In this document: positions 31,393-40,142 of the stretch, in pieces
How positions within the stretch are numbered: the stretch's first letter is position 1
Layout of the letters: each line of letters starts with the position of its first letter
From: Hydrogenophaga sp.
GTDB lineage: Bacteria > Pseudomonadota > Gammaproteobacteria > Burkholderiales > Burkholderiaceae_C
Direction of reading: 5' to 3'
Length of the DNA stretch: 64,000 nt
Assembly (NCBI RefSeq): GCF_018780075.1
Contig: NZ_JADMKB010000147.1
Coordinates: 1-64,000, forward strand
Notes under the pieces: model-generated
Seen by the model: the letters and a program-made list of their open reading frames with translations, nothing else
What the model was told of the DNA's origin: nothing
The model's database searches: none
Position numbers and translations under genes: made by a program

Positions 31393-32250
31393 TTGAGCGA
31401 CAAGCCGTCCTACCTGGGCGCCTTCCTGCGCCACCCGGCCAACCGCACCGCCCTGCTCGCGGCCGGCGTGGTGGCGATCTTTGCATCCATCCCCATGGGC
31501 CTCGCGGGCCTGGCGCTGGTCGGTACGCTGGCGGTGGGCACCGAAATCCTCGCGGCGCTGATGGTGCCGAGCCTGCCCTCCTTCAAGGCCTGGGTGGATC
31601 GCGAGGCCCACCACCAGAGCCTCAGCCAACGGCGCCAGCTGCTCATCGCCGAGCTGCGCGACCGCGGCGAAACCGACGCCCTAAGCACCTACCAGCACAT
31701 GTGGGAGCGCGTGCAGGCGCTCTACCAGACGGCGGGCGACCGGCAGACCACCTTGACGCGGCAGGACGTGGAAAAACTCGACACGCTCACCGTGGACTAC
31801 CTCGGTCTCTGCGCGGTCAACGCCTCGCTGCGCCGCCGCAAGGACCACACCAGCGAAGACCAGGTGAACCGCCGCATCGCCAACGTCGAGGCCCAGTTGC
31901 GCAACCCCGCGCTGGGCGACGAAGAGGCGCGGCAGCTGCGCGCCACGCTCGCCGAATACACCGAGGTGCTGAACCGCTCGCGCCGCCTCGCGGTGCGGCG
32001 CAGCGCGCTCGAAGCCACGCTGGTCGCCATGCCCGACAAGATGGAAGAGGTGTACCAGCTGGTGATCACCTCGCCCTACGCCACCGACATGGGCAGCAAG
32101 CTCGAAGACTCGCTCTCGCGCCTGCGCATCGCCGAAGAGGTGGCCGCCGAGTTCGACGACGCCGATCTCGCCACCTTCGGCCACAAGTCTTCACGCACCA
32201 GCGCACCGAACGCGGCCGCCCGCCAGGCCGCGCAACGCCAGAACACCTGA
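31393..32250 (+). CDS. Two-helix membrane protein with long coiled coil
   Basis: A 285-residue protein of unknown family. Residues about 18-58 form a hydrophobic hairpin (LLAAGVVAIFASIPMGLAGL), so the rest, mostly charged helix with strong coiled-coil character (residues 70-255), would face the cytoplasm. The start appears to be TTG (LSDKPSYLGAF); no upstream ATG or GTG is in frame. It sits just before the PspA-like gene and could be its membrane partner, as PspB/C are in classical Psp systems, though it is not related to them in sequence. Confidence 0.7.
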   Translation: MSDKPSYLGAFLRHPANRTALLAAGVVAIFASIPMGLAGLALVGTLAVGTEILAALMVPSLPSFKAWVDREAHHQSLSQRRQLLIAELRDRGETDALSTYQHMWERVQALYQTAGDRQTTLTRQDVEKLDTLTVDYLGLCAVNASLRRRKDHTSEDQVNRRIANVEAQLRNPALGDEEARQLRATLAEYTEVLNRSRRLAVRRSALEATLVAMPDKMEEVYQLVITSPYATDMGSKLEDSLSRLRIAEEVAAEFDDADLATFGHKSSRTSAPNAAARQAAQRQNT

Positions 32251-32291
32251 ACCACCCCCTCAACATCCCCGCTTTCAACCAGGAGCTTCCC

Positions 32292-33002
32292 ATGGCCAAC
32301 AACGCAATCTTCGCCCGCCTCGCCAACCTCTGGACCGGCTTCATCTCCCTCTGGGTCTCGGACATCGAGAAAGAGCACCCCGAGATCGCCTACCAGAACG
32401 CGATCGCTTCGATGATCCAGAAGTACACCCAGCTCAAGGCGGCCACCGGCGCCATCATCGCGCGCCGCCAGGACATCACCTCGCGCCTGGAAGCGCACGA
32501 GCGTGAACTCGCTGCCGTGACCAACGACCTGGAAGCGGCGATGGCCACCAACCAGGACGACCTCGCCGTGGTGCTGATCCAGAAGAAGAACACGCTGGAC
32601 GCGGCCCTCACCGAACTGCGCGCCGACGCGACCCAGGCCACCGCCGACGCCGACAACGCCAAGGACTCGCTGATCCAGGTGAAGTCCGAGATCGACAAGC
32701 TCAAGGCCGAGAAAGAGCGCATGCTGGCGCAGATGCACAGCGCGCAGGCGCGCATCAAGATCCAGGGCCAGCTCGACGGCCTGTCGGTCGACGCCGAGGT
32801 GCAGGCGCTGGGCGCCGTGCGTGACCACATCAAGGGCCAGGTGGCGCAGGCCAGCCTGGGCGCCGAGCTGCAGAACTCCGACCTCGACGTGCGCCTCAAC
32901 AAACTGCGCCAGAGCAGCGGCAGCGTCACGGCCAAGGCCCAGCTCGAAGCCATGAAGCAGGCGCGCGCCGCCGCGCAGGCCGCCCCGACCAAGACGCTCT
33001 GA
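32292..33002 (+). CDS. PspA/IM30-like protein
   Basis: A 236-residue, almost entirely helical protein. The layout of a short N-terminal amphipathic segment (FARLANLWTGFISLWVSDIE), a long helical hairpin (residues 45-160) and shorter C-terminal helices fits the PspA/IM30 family, the bacterial branch of the ESCRT-III superfamily, which polymerises on membranes. AGGAG six bases upstream gives good translation. It is placed directly before a classical AAA ATPase (12-base gap). Family assignment rests on pattern and context, not an alignment. Confidence 0.68.
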   Translation: MANNAIFARLANLWTGFISLWVSDIEKEHPEIAYQNAIASMIQKYTQLKAATGAIIARRQDITSRLEAHERELAAVTNDLEAAMATNQDDLAVVLIQKKNTLDAALTELRADATQATADADNAKDSLIQVKSEIDKLKAEKERMLAQMHSAQARIKIQGQLDGLSVDAEVQALGAVRDHIKGQVAQASLGAELQNSDLDVRLNKLRQSSGSVTAKAQLEAMKQARAAAQAAPTKTL

Positions 33003-33014
33003 GCGGCCCCGCGC

Positions 33015-34856
33015 ATGAACGCACCCGCATCCCCCCGCCACGAGCTGCCGCGCTGGGCCGAGGTCCTGCGGCAGAAGTACCTGGCGGGCGAAGCGTCCAC
33101 CTTCGTGCTCTACCGCAACGTCTTCGACAACTACCTGGTCGGCGACCGGCTGCACAACCTCGGTGCCTTCCTGGTCGAGGAACTGTTCAAGGACACCAAG
33201 CAGCACGTTTGCGAGGTAAGCCTGGAGCGCGGCATCCGGGTGCTGTCGGGGACCAGCGAAGACAAGCAGCGCGCGCTGTTGCGCCAGCATGAAGAAGGCA
33301 CCGAGCCCGACCTGCTGGCCTCGCTGCACGCGCTGGAGCAGCGCATGCGCGCACAGCCCTCCACCGCCGTCATCGTGCCCTACGCCGACGCGCTGCTGCC
33401 CGCCGGCGACCCGAGCTTCATGGCGCAGACCGACCGCCAAACCTACCTGGTGTTCCACCGCTGGTCGCTGGACCAGACGCTGACCCAGGGCGACAACATC
33501 GTGGTGCTGATCACCGAGTCGCTCAACGCGATCAATCCGGGCCTGCTGTCCAACCCCAAGGTCGCGGCGATCGAGATCCCCATGCCCGACCTGCCGCTGC
33601 GCAAAAAGGTCATTGGCTTTTTCGCGCCCAAGCTCACCGAACACCAGGTCGAGCTGTTCTCGGAACGCACCAGCGGCCTGCGCACCGTGCAGCTCGCCAA
33701 CATCCTGGCGGGCTCGAAAGGCCATGGCCTGAGCGAGGCCGAGCGCCGCGCGCTGATCGGCCAGCTGCTCGAAGGCACGCCCGACGCCGCCGCCCGCGCC
33801 GACACGCTGGCCACCATCACCGCCGGCATGACGCCCGCCGAAATCACGCGCCTGATCGAACCCGGCAAGACCCTGCCCGAAGGCGATGCGGATCAGGAGG
33901 TGCTCAAGGTCATCCACGCGCGCAAGCGCGAGATGATCGAAAAAGAGTGCGCGGGCCTGATCGAGTTCATCGAGCCCAAACACGGTCTCTCGTCGGTGGG
34001 CGGGCACGAGCACATCAAGCACGAGCTGATGGCCATCGCCCAGAACCTCAAGGCCGGTGAAACCACGCTGACCCCGATGGGCCTGCTCGCGGTCGGCCCC
34101 ATGGGCTCGGGCAAGACCTTTGTCATCAAGGCCTTCCTGAAAGAGGCCGGCCTCTCGGCCGTGGCGCTGAAGAACTTCCGCTCCAAGTGGGTCGGCTCCA
34201 CCGAGGCCAACCTGGAGCGCGTGCTCGCAACCGTCAAGGCCATGGGCCCCATCGCCGTGATCATCGACGAAGGCGACCGCAGCTTTGGCAACGGCGGCGG
34301 CGAAGACAGCGACGGCGGCACCAGCTCGCGCGTGATCGCGCGGCTGAAAGAGTTCATGGCCGAGACCGAGAACCGGGGCCAGGTGCTGTTCGTGATGATG
34401 ACCAACCGGCCCGACAAGCTGGATTCCGACATCAAGCGCCCCGGCCGGCTCGACCGCAAGATCCCGTTCTTCTACTGCGACACGGCGGCCGAGCGCGTGC
34501 AGGTGCTGCAGGCCGTGCTCTCGCGCTACGAAGAGCCCTGTGTGGCGAGCATGGAAGAGCTGTTGACCCTGTGCGACACGTTGACCGGCTACTCCAACGC
34601 CGACCTCGAGGCGCTGGCGCTGCTGGCCGTGGAGCTGGCGCGCAACCAGACCACGCCGCTGAACGCCGAGGCGCTGAACCAGGCCGCGGCCGACTTCATG
34701 CCGCCGCAGGAGCGCGACATGATCGAGTTCATGGAGCTGCTCGCGGTGTCCGAGACCTCGCGCCGCTCGATGCTGCCCAAGCGCTACCGCGACATGGCCA
34801 TCGCCGACATCCAGAGCAACCTGATCGCCGCCAAACGGCGCGCCCTGACCCGTTGA
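33015..34856 (+). CDS. Classical AAA ATPase (Vps4/FtsH-type module)
   Basis: A 613-residue ATPase. The C-terminal AAA module has Walker A GPMGSGKT (361-368), pore loop SKWVGSTEANLER with Trp392, Walker B ending at Asp418-Glu419, and the second region of homology MMTNRPDKLDSDIKRPGRLDRKI containing the arginine fingers, then an alpha-helical lid. The N-terminal 300 residues lack Walker motifs but have an AAA-like stretch (LITESLNAINPGLLSNPKVA) and may be a degenerate first AAA domain. No membrane segment or protease domain is present. Such ATPases remodel protein polymers; the PspA-like neighbour is the obvious candidate substrate. Confidence 0.85.
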   Translation: MNAPASPRHELPRWAEVLRQKYLAGEASTFVLYRNVFDNYLVGDRLHNLGAFLVEELFKDTKQHVCEVSLERGIRVLSGTSEDKQRALLRQHEEGTEPDLLASLHALEQRMRAQPSTAVIVPYADALLPAGDPSFMAQTDRQTYLVFHRWSLDQTLTQGDNIVVLITESLNAINPGLLSNPKVAAIEIPMPDLPLRKKVIGFFAPKLTEHQVELFSERTSGLRTVQLANILAGSKGHGLSEAERRALIGQLLEGTPDAAARADTLATITAGMTPAEITRLIEPGKTLPEGDADQEVLKVIHARKREMIEKECAGLIEFIEPKHGLSSVGGHEHIKHELMAIAQNLKAGETTLTPMGLLAVGPMGSGKTFVIKAFLKEAGLSAVALKNFRSKWVGSTEANLERVLATVKAMGPIAVIIDEGDRSFGNGGGEDSDGGTSSRVIARLKEFMAETENRGQVLFVMMTNRPDKLDSDIKRPGRLDRKIPFFYCDTAAERVQVLQAVLSRYEEPCVASMEELLTLCDTLTGYSNADLEALALLAVELARNQTTPLNAEALNQAAADFMPPQERDMIEFMELLAVSETSRRSMLPKRYRDMAIADIQSNLIAAKRRALTR

Positions 34857-34890
34857 TCCGCTGACCCCCACACCGACAAGGAGACCTTCC

Positions 34891-35343
34891 ATGAACCCGA
34901 TCCAAGACCAGAACCTGAGCGCCACCCAGGTGATCCAGCTGACCCAGGCCATGTTGTCCGTGGCGCTGGTGGACGGCATCCACCCCGCCGAAGCGGCGCT
35001 GATCGGCCAGTTCTACGAGAGCTCGCGCCTGGCCGACATGCCGACCACGGCGGCCATGCTGTCGGGCAACCACGCCTTTGACGCCCAGGCGATGGCCGGC
35101 TGCCCTGCCGAGGTGGCCGACACCGTGGTGCTGATGTGCCTGATGACCGGATACGCCGACGGCCACCTGAGCGCCGAAGAGCGCGCGCTGGTGCAGTCGT
35201 TCGCCACCGCCCTCAACGTGGACGCCACGCGCTTTGAGGCGCTGCTGGGCCAGGTGCGCGACGAACTCATCGGCGCCCTCTCGCACCTGCCCGACGCCGA
35301 GTCGGTCGCCAAGGTGGTGCGCGAACTCACCGCGGGCGGCTGA
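34891..35343 (+). CDS. TerB-like protein
   Basis: A 150-residue all-helical protein resembling the TerB/tellurite-resistance domain: two related halves with acidic D-G-x-x-x-x-E motifs (SVALVDGIHPAEAALIGQF and TGYADGHLSAEERALVQSF). TerB domains are thought to bind metal ions near the inner membrane and often accompany membrane-stress proteins. Last gene of the seven-gene operon, 34 bases after the ATPase and convergent with the CDF gene. AAGGAG lies upstream of the start. Confidence 0.75.
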   Translation: MNPIQDQNLSATQVIQLTQAMLSVALVDGIHPAEAALIGQFYESSRLADMPTTAAMLSGNHAFDAQAMAGCPAEVADTVVLMCLMTGYADGHLSAEERALVQSFATALNVDATRFEALLGQVRDELIGALSHLPDAESVAKVVRELTAGG

Positions 35344-35366
35344 TCCCCCACCGCGGTTCCGCCGGG

Positions 35367-36023
35367 TCAGTGTGAATGACCCGGTTGATGGCCGTGACCG
35401 TCGTCGGCCCCCAGCTCACCGCGCGCCTGGCGCCAGACCTGCCAGCCACCGCGCACCGCCAGGGCCGCCATGAGCATGGCCACCAGCAGGTCGGGCCAGG
35501 CGGTGCCGGTGCCGAACACGCCCAGCGCCGCGAGCATCACGGCGATGTTGCCGATGGCGTCGTTGCGGGTGCAGAGCCACACGCTGCGCATGTTGGCGTC
35601 GCCCTCGCGAAAGGCGTAGAGCATCCAGGCCACGGCCAGGTTGGCGGTCAGCGCAAGCGCGCCCACCAGGCCCATGGTCATGGCCTCGGGCACCTGGCCA
35701 CTCCACAGGCTCCAGAGCGCCCTGCCCAGCACAAACAGGCCAAACGCCACCATGCTGAACGCCTTGAGCATGGCGGCGCGCGCGCGCCAGGCCAGCGCCG
35801 CCGACAGCACCGCGAGCGACACGCCGTAGTTCAGCGCGTCGCCACCGAAATCGATCGCATCGGCCAGCAGCGAGACCGAGCCCGATCGGTAGCCGGCGGC
35901 CAGCTCCACCACCAGCATGGCGGCGTTGACCAGCATCGCGATCCAGAGGATGCGGCGGTAGCGCGGCAGGTTGGTGAGGGCCGCAGGTTTCGGCGTGTCG
36001 TGTTCGCAGCAGTGGGCAGACAT
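35367..36023 (-). CDS. CDF-type cation efflux protein
   Basis: A 218-residue inner-membrane transporter of the cation diffusion facilitator family with about six membrane helices. The metal-site helices are LLADAIDFGGDALNYGVSLA and NDAIGNIAVMLA, and there is a His-rich C-terminal tail (DDGHGHQPGHSH) and an N-terminal CCEH. It is short because the cytoplasmic CTD is absent. It likely exports Zn, Cd or a related ion. It is divergent from a MerR-family regulator with a textbook MerR-type promoter between them. Confidence 0.88.
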   Translation of the reverse strand: MSAHCCEHDTPKPAALTNLPRYRRILWIAMLVNAAMLVVELAAGYRSGSVSLLADAIDFGGDALNYGVSLAVLSAALAWRARAAMLKAFSMVAFGLFVLGRALWSLWSGQVPEAMTMGLVGALALTANLAVAWMLYAFREGDANMRSVWLCTRNDAIGNIAVMLAALGVFGTGTAWPDLLVAMLMAALAVRGGWQVWRQARGELGADDGHGHQPGHSH

Positions 36024-36046
36024 GGGCGTTCCTTTCGAATGGATTG

Positions 36047-36077
36047 ATTGGAAACCCTGGAGCCGCTACAGTGTCAA
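36047..36077 (-). promoter_or_regulatory. MerR-type promoter/operator of the CDF gene
   Basis: Reading the minus strand: -35 TTGACA (36077-36072), a 19-base spacer CTGTAGCGGCTCCAGGGTT, and -10 TCCAAT (36052-36047), 24 bases before the CDF start. The spacer contains a near-palindrome (ACACTGTAG against ACCCTGGAG). A long 19-base spacer carrying a dyad is the hallmark of promoters switched on by metal-bound MerR regulators through DNA untwisting. Confidence 0.8.
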
Positions 36078-36107
36078 CACCCTTTTTTCCGAACACAGGC
36101 ATCCACC

Positions 36108-36533
36108 ATGCGCATCAAGGAACTGAGCCAGGCCACGGGCGTGGACGTGGAGACGATCCGCTTCTATGAAAAAGAGCGCCTGCTGCCCGCGCCCTCGCGC
36201 TCCGACAACGGTTACCGAGACTACGCAGGACCGCACCTGGAGCGGCTGTCGTTCATCCGCCACTGCCGCGCGCTCGACATGCCCCTGTCGGACATCAAGC
36301 GCCTGCTGGCCTTCGTGGACGACCCGGCGCAGCACTGCCTCGACGTGGACCAGCTGGTGGACGAACAGCTCAGCCGTGTGCGGGCGCGGCTGAAAAGCAT
36401 GCGCGCGCTGGAGCGGCAGCTGGTGCAGCTGCGCTCGCGCTGCAAGGGCGAACACGAAGGCGGCGAGTGCGGCATCCTGCACGAGCTGGTGGCGGCGGCA
36501 CACGGCGAGGCCTGCGCCTGCCACCCGGGCTGA
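36108..36533 (+). CDS. MerR-family metal-responsive regulator (CadR/PbrR-like)
   Basis: A 141-residue regulator with the MerR N-terminal winged helix (MRIKELSQATGVDVETIRFYEK), a dimerisation helix and C-terminal cysteines at CGILHELV and EACACHPG, together with a Cys in DDPAQHCLDVDQLV. This is the cysteine layout of CadR/PbrR regulators for Cd/Pb/Zn, not of mercury MerR. The start at MRIKEL follows relatives; upstream codons overlap the operator. It probably activates the divergent CDF gene and may autoregulate. Confidence 0.9.
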   Translation: MRIKELSQATGVDVETIRFYEKERLLPAPSRSDNGYRDYAGPHLERLSFIRHCRALDMPLSDIKRLLAFVDDPAQHCLDVDQLVDEQLSRVRARLKSMRALERQLVQLRSRCKGEHEGGECGILHELVAAAHGEACACHPG

Positions 36534-36551
36534 GTGCCCCCGGGGAGGCCG

Positions 36552-39248
36552 TCACATCCGCCGGACCCCGAAGCGCCGCAGCACCGCCTTCTCGATCTCC
36601 ACCAGCACGAACTTGCCAGCCGCCAGCGCAACGATCAACGCCCACGACGCGGCGTCCAGCGCCGCGGTGCCAAACAACGCCTGCATCGGCGGCGCGTAGG
36701 TGAACAGGGCCTGCAGCACCAGCGTGATCCCGCAGGCCCAGACGGCGATGCGGTTGCCGGTCAGCGTCTCCCAGCGCCAGGCGCTGGCGGTGAAGTGGCG
36801 CACGTTGAAGAGGTAGAACACCTCGCTCATCACCAGCATGTTGACCACGGCGGTGCGCGCCACGTCGAGCCCGCTGCCGCGGCCGAGTTCCCAGTGGTAG
36901 ACCCAGAAGGCCGCGCCCATCATGAGCAGGCTCACGTAGACCACGCGCATGAAGAGCAGGCGCGTGATCAGCGGCTCGCTCGCCGGCCGCGGCGGCCGCT
37001 GCATCACGCCGTCCTCCGCGGGCTCAAAGGCGAGCGCCATGTCGAGCGTGATGCTGGTGACCATGTTGACCCAGAGGATCTGCGCGGCCGTGACGGGCAT
37101 GGCCAGGCCGGCGAACACGGCGATCAGGATCAGGCCCGCCTCGCCGCCGTTGGTGGGCAGGATGAACAGCAGCGATTTCTTGATGTTGTCGAACACCGTG
37201 CGGCCTTCGCGCACCGCGCCCGCGATGGTCGCGAAGTTGTCGTCGGTGAGCACCAGGTCGGCCGCTTCGCGCGCGGCGTCGGTGCCGCGCTGGCCCATGG
37301 CCACGCCGATGTCGGCGGTCTTGAGCGCGGGGGCGTCGTTCACGCCATCGCCGGTCATGGCCACGAGCTGCCCGCCGGCCTGCAGGTTGGCCACCAGGCG
37401 CAGCTTGTGCTCGGGGCTGGCGCGGGCGATCACGTCGGTCTGCGCCAGGCGCGCGCTCAGGGCCGCGTCGTCCAGCGTGTCGATTTCGGCGCCGCTGATC
37501 GGATGACCGTCGCGCAGGCCCAGGCTGGCGCCGATGGCGGCAGCGGTGGTGGCGTGGTCGCCGGTGATCATGACCACCCTCACACCGGCCGCCTGGCATT
37601 CGGCCACCGCGGTCACGGCCTCGGGGCGCGGCGGGTCCATCAGACCCACCAGGCCGAGCAGGGTGAAACGCGGCGTGATGTCGCTGGTGGCCAGCTCGCG
37701 CGTGCCGGCGGGCAGCTCGCATTCGGCGAGCGCGAGCATCCGCTGCCCTTCCCCGGCGGCCTCGTCCATGCGCGCCTGCCACGCGGCCTGCTCCAGCGGC
37801 TGCTCTGCCGCACCGTGCACACACAGCGCGAGCACGCGCTCGGGCGCCCCCTTGAGCAGCGCGAAAGCGCGGCCCGCGTGGTCGTGGTGCAGCGTGGCCA
37901 TGTAGCGGTGCTCGGACTCGAACGGGATGCTGTCGATGCGCGGCGTGCGCGCAGCCTCCTGCGCGGGGTCCAGCCCCGCCTTGCGTGCGAGCGCGAGCAG
38001 CGCACCCTCGGTGGGGTCACCGGCCAGCGCCCAGCCGCCGGCTTCGCTGTGGTGCAGCTGCGCGTCGTTGCACAGCAGGGCGCAGCGCGCGAGGCGCATC
38101 ACGCCGCCGTCCCGTTCAGCGTCGATGGCCTGGCCGTCCACATGGAAACCGCCCTCGGGCGCGTAGCCGGCGCCACTCACGTCCACGCGCTGGCCGGGCA
38201 GCAGCAGACGCACGGCGGTCATTTCATTCTTGGTGAGCGTGCCGGTCTTGTCGGTGCAGATCACGCCGACCGAGCCCAGCGTTTCCACCGCCGGCAGGCG
38301 CCGCACGATGGCGCGCTGGCGGGCCATGGCGGCGGTGCCGATGGCCAGCGTGATGGTGACGATGGCGGGCAGGCCTTCGGGGATGGCGGCCACGGCCAGG
38401 CCGACCACGGCGAGAAAGATGTCCAGCGCCGGCAGGCCACCCACGCGGCTGCCCCACAGGAAGGTGGCCACGCTCACCAGCAGGATGAACAAGGTGATCT
38501 GGCGCGCGAACTGGTCGAGCCGGCGCGTGAGCGGCGTGGCCAGGGACTGCACCCCGGACACCAGGCGCCCGATGCGACCGATCTCGGTGTGCCCGGCGGT
38601 GGCGACCACCAGGCCCGTGCCCTGCCCCACCGCCACCACCGTGCCGGCGTAGGCCATGTCGCACCGCTCGGCCAGCGGGGCGACGGCGGCCACCGGAGCG
38701 GGGTCCTTGTCCACCGGGACCGACTCGCCGGTGAGCGCGGCTTCGTCGATGCGCAGGTTCTTGGTCGTGAGCAGCCGCAGGTCGGCCGGCACGCGGGTGC
38801 CGGACTCGATCAGCACCACGTCGCCGGGCACCAGATCGGCGGCATCGATTTCGTGTCGCTCGCCGTCGCGCAGCACCATGGCGCGGCTGGCCAGCATGGC
38901 GTGCACGGCTTCGAGCGCACGCTCGGCCTTGCCCTCCTGGATGAAGCCGATCACCGCGTTGATGAGCACCACGCCGAAGATCACCGCCGCGTCGAGGTGG
39001 TCGCCCAGCCAGACGGTGGTGGCCGCGGCCACCAGCAGGGTGTAGATCAGCAGGTTGTGGAACTGCCTGGCGAAGCGGCGCAGCCAGCCGGGGCGCGGTG
39101 CGGCAGCGAGGCGATTGGGGCCGTGCCGGGACAGGCGCTCGCGGGCCTCGGCGCCGGACAGGCCGGTCTCGGCGGTCGAGAGCTGCCGCAGCGCGACGGC
39201 CGTCTCCAGGGCGTGCCAGGTGTCGGAGGGGATCGGATCGCTGTTCAT
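36552..39248 (-). CDS. P2-type cation-transporting ATPase
   Basis: An 898-residue P-type ATPase. Motifs in order: actuator TGES, PEGLP in M4, phosphorylation site DKTGTLTKNE, nucleotide site KGAPERVLALC, and GDGVNDAPALK. The N-terminal cation-ATPase domain and the C-terminal six-helix region match the Ca2+/Na+-type (PMA1/PacL-like) bacterial pumps, and no heavy-metal-binding domain is present. Cation specificity cannot be read from the sequence alone. Start MNSDPIPSDTWHALE; the frame stays open far upstream, but that is antisense to another gene. Confidence 0.93.
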   Translation of the reverse strand: MNSDPIPSDTWHALETAVALRQLSTAETGLSGAEARERLSRHGPNRLAAAPRPGWLRRFARQFHNLLIYTLLVAAATTVWLGDHLDAAVIFGVVLINAVIGFIQEGKAERALEAVHAMLASRAMVLRDGERHEIDAADLVPGDVVLIESGTRVPADLRLLTTKNLRIDEAALTGESVPVDKDPAPVAAVAPLAERCDMAYAGTVVAVGQGTGLVVATAGHTEIGRIGRLVSGVQSLATPLTRRLDQFARQITLFILLVSVATFLWGSRVGGLPALDIFLAVVGLAVAAIPEGLPAIVTITLAIGTAAMARQRAIVRRLPAVETLGSVGVICTDKTGTLTKNEMTAVRLLLPGQRVDVSGAGYAPEGGFHVDGQAIDAERDGGVMRLARCALLCNDAQLHHSEAGGWALAGDPTEGALLALARKAGLDPAQEAARTPRIDSIPFESEHRYMATLHHDHAGRAFALLKGAPERVLALCVHGAAEQPLEQAAWQARMDEAAGEGQRMLALAECELPAGTRELATSDITPRFTLLGLVGLMDPPRPEAVTAVAECQAAGVRVVMITGDHATTAAAIGASLGLRDGHPISGAEIDTLDDAALSARLAQTDVIARASPEHKLRLVANLQAGGQLVAMTGDGVNDAPALKTADIGVAMGQRGTDAAREAADLVLTDDNFATIAGAVREGRTVFDNIKKSLLFILPTNGGEAGLILIAVFAGLAMPVTAAQILWVNMVTSITLDMALAFEPAEDGVMQRPPRPASEPLITRLLFMRVVYVSLLMMGAAFWVYHWELGRGSGLDVARTAVVNMLVMSEVFYLFNVRHFTASAWRWETLTGNRIAVWACGITLVLQALFTYAPPMQALFGTAALDAASWALIVALAAGKFVLVEIEKAVLRRFGVRRM

Positions 39249-39292
39249 GGAACGACCATACCCGAGCGCCGTGACGCGGGCCACCGCCTGGA

Positions 39293-40072
39293 TCAAACGG
39301 AGCGCGAATGTGCGACCGCGGGGCGCTGCGCCCAGAGCAGGCGGTGGTGGTCGAAGCCGGCCTCCAGCGTGGGTTTGACCACCTGGAAATAGGGCGACAC
39401 ATCGAAGTCCCGCGGCGCATACAGGCTGTGATGCCGCACATGCAGGATCTGGCGCACGCAGTCTTCGCAGTCCGGGTCGTTGAGCACCGCGTCTTCCACG
39501 ATGGGCAGGATGGGGTAGTTCACCGCGTCGAAGGCCTGGGCGATCAGTGTCGAGCAGATGGCGCGCGTCGGGTCGCCGCTGCCCAGCGCGAGCATGCGGC
39601 GGCGCCAGCCGCTGGGCACGGGAGGGATGGGCAGCAGGTACCGCGCCAGATCGACGATGTTCTTCAGGTCGTAGCAGTGACCGATGCGCCGCACCGCGTA
39701 AGCGCACACGGCCAGGATTTCGCTCCCGGTGAGGCTGGCGGGCCGGCAGATGCGGCAGTGGCGCCCGATGAAGGCCGAGAGTGGCACCGCGCGCACGCCG
39801 TCGCGCATGTCGGCTTCGACCACGCTGCAACGCTCGCCCTCCACGGTCTGCGAACCGATCGGCCCGACGTAGAGCGCCGCGTGCGACCAAGTGGATTGGG
39901 TGAGGTACTTGATCGCGGTGCTCACGCGCGAGGTGCCCTCGACCAGGATCACATCGGCCGGGCGCAGTGCCGCGGCCAGCAGGTGCGGGTCGGTCGGGAA
40001 TCCGATGGACGCCGCGTGGCCAGGCTGCGACAGGTAGCGCGCCAGCGCGCGCCCGACGGTTTGTCTGAACAT
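39293..40072 (-). CDS. YiiX/YebB-like permuted NlpC/P60 hydrolase
   Basis: A 259-residue protein of the permuted papain-like (YiiX) fold. The expected catalytic residues are seen: His in YLTQSTWSHAALYVG and Cys in GDPTRAICSTLIAQAFDAV, plus the VVEADMRDGVRAVPLS strand. No signal peptide is evident. Family members are amidases or lipases of largely unknown substrate. It is divergent from the DedA-flavoprotein gene with overlapping 5' regions, and just upstream of the P-type ATPase on the same strand. Confidence 0.82.
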   Translation of the reverse strand: MFRQTVGRALARYLSQPGHAASIGFPTDPHLLAAALRPADVILVEGTSRVSTAIKYLTQSTWSHAALYVGPIGSQTVEGERCSVVEADMRDGVRAVPLSAFIGRHCRICRPASLTGSEILAVCAYAVRRIGHCYDLKNIVDLARYLLPIPPVPSGWRRRMLALGSGDPTRAICSTLIAQAFDAVNYPILPIVEDAVLNDPDCEDCVRQILHVRHHSLYAPRDFDVSPYFQVVKPTLEAGFDHHRLLWAQRPAVAHSRSV

Positions 40073-40142
40073 GGTGATGTCGCCCCGGTGTAAGAATGTC
40101 GCAGCTTCGGCGACTCAACAACAACGCAGAAAAGGAATGGTC

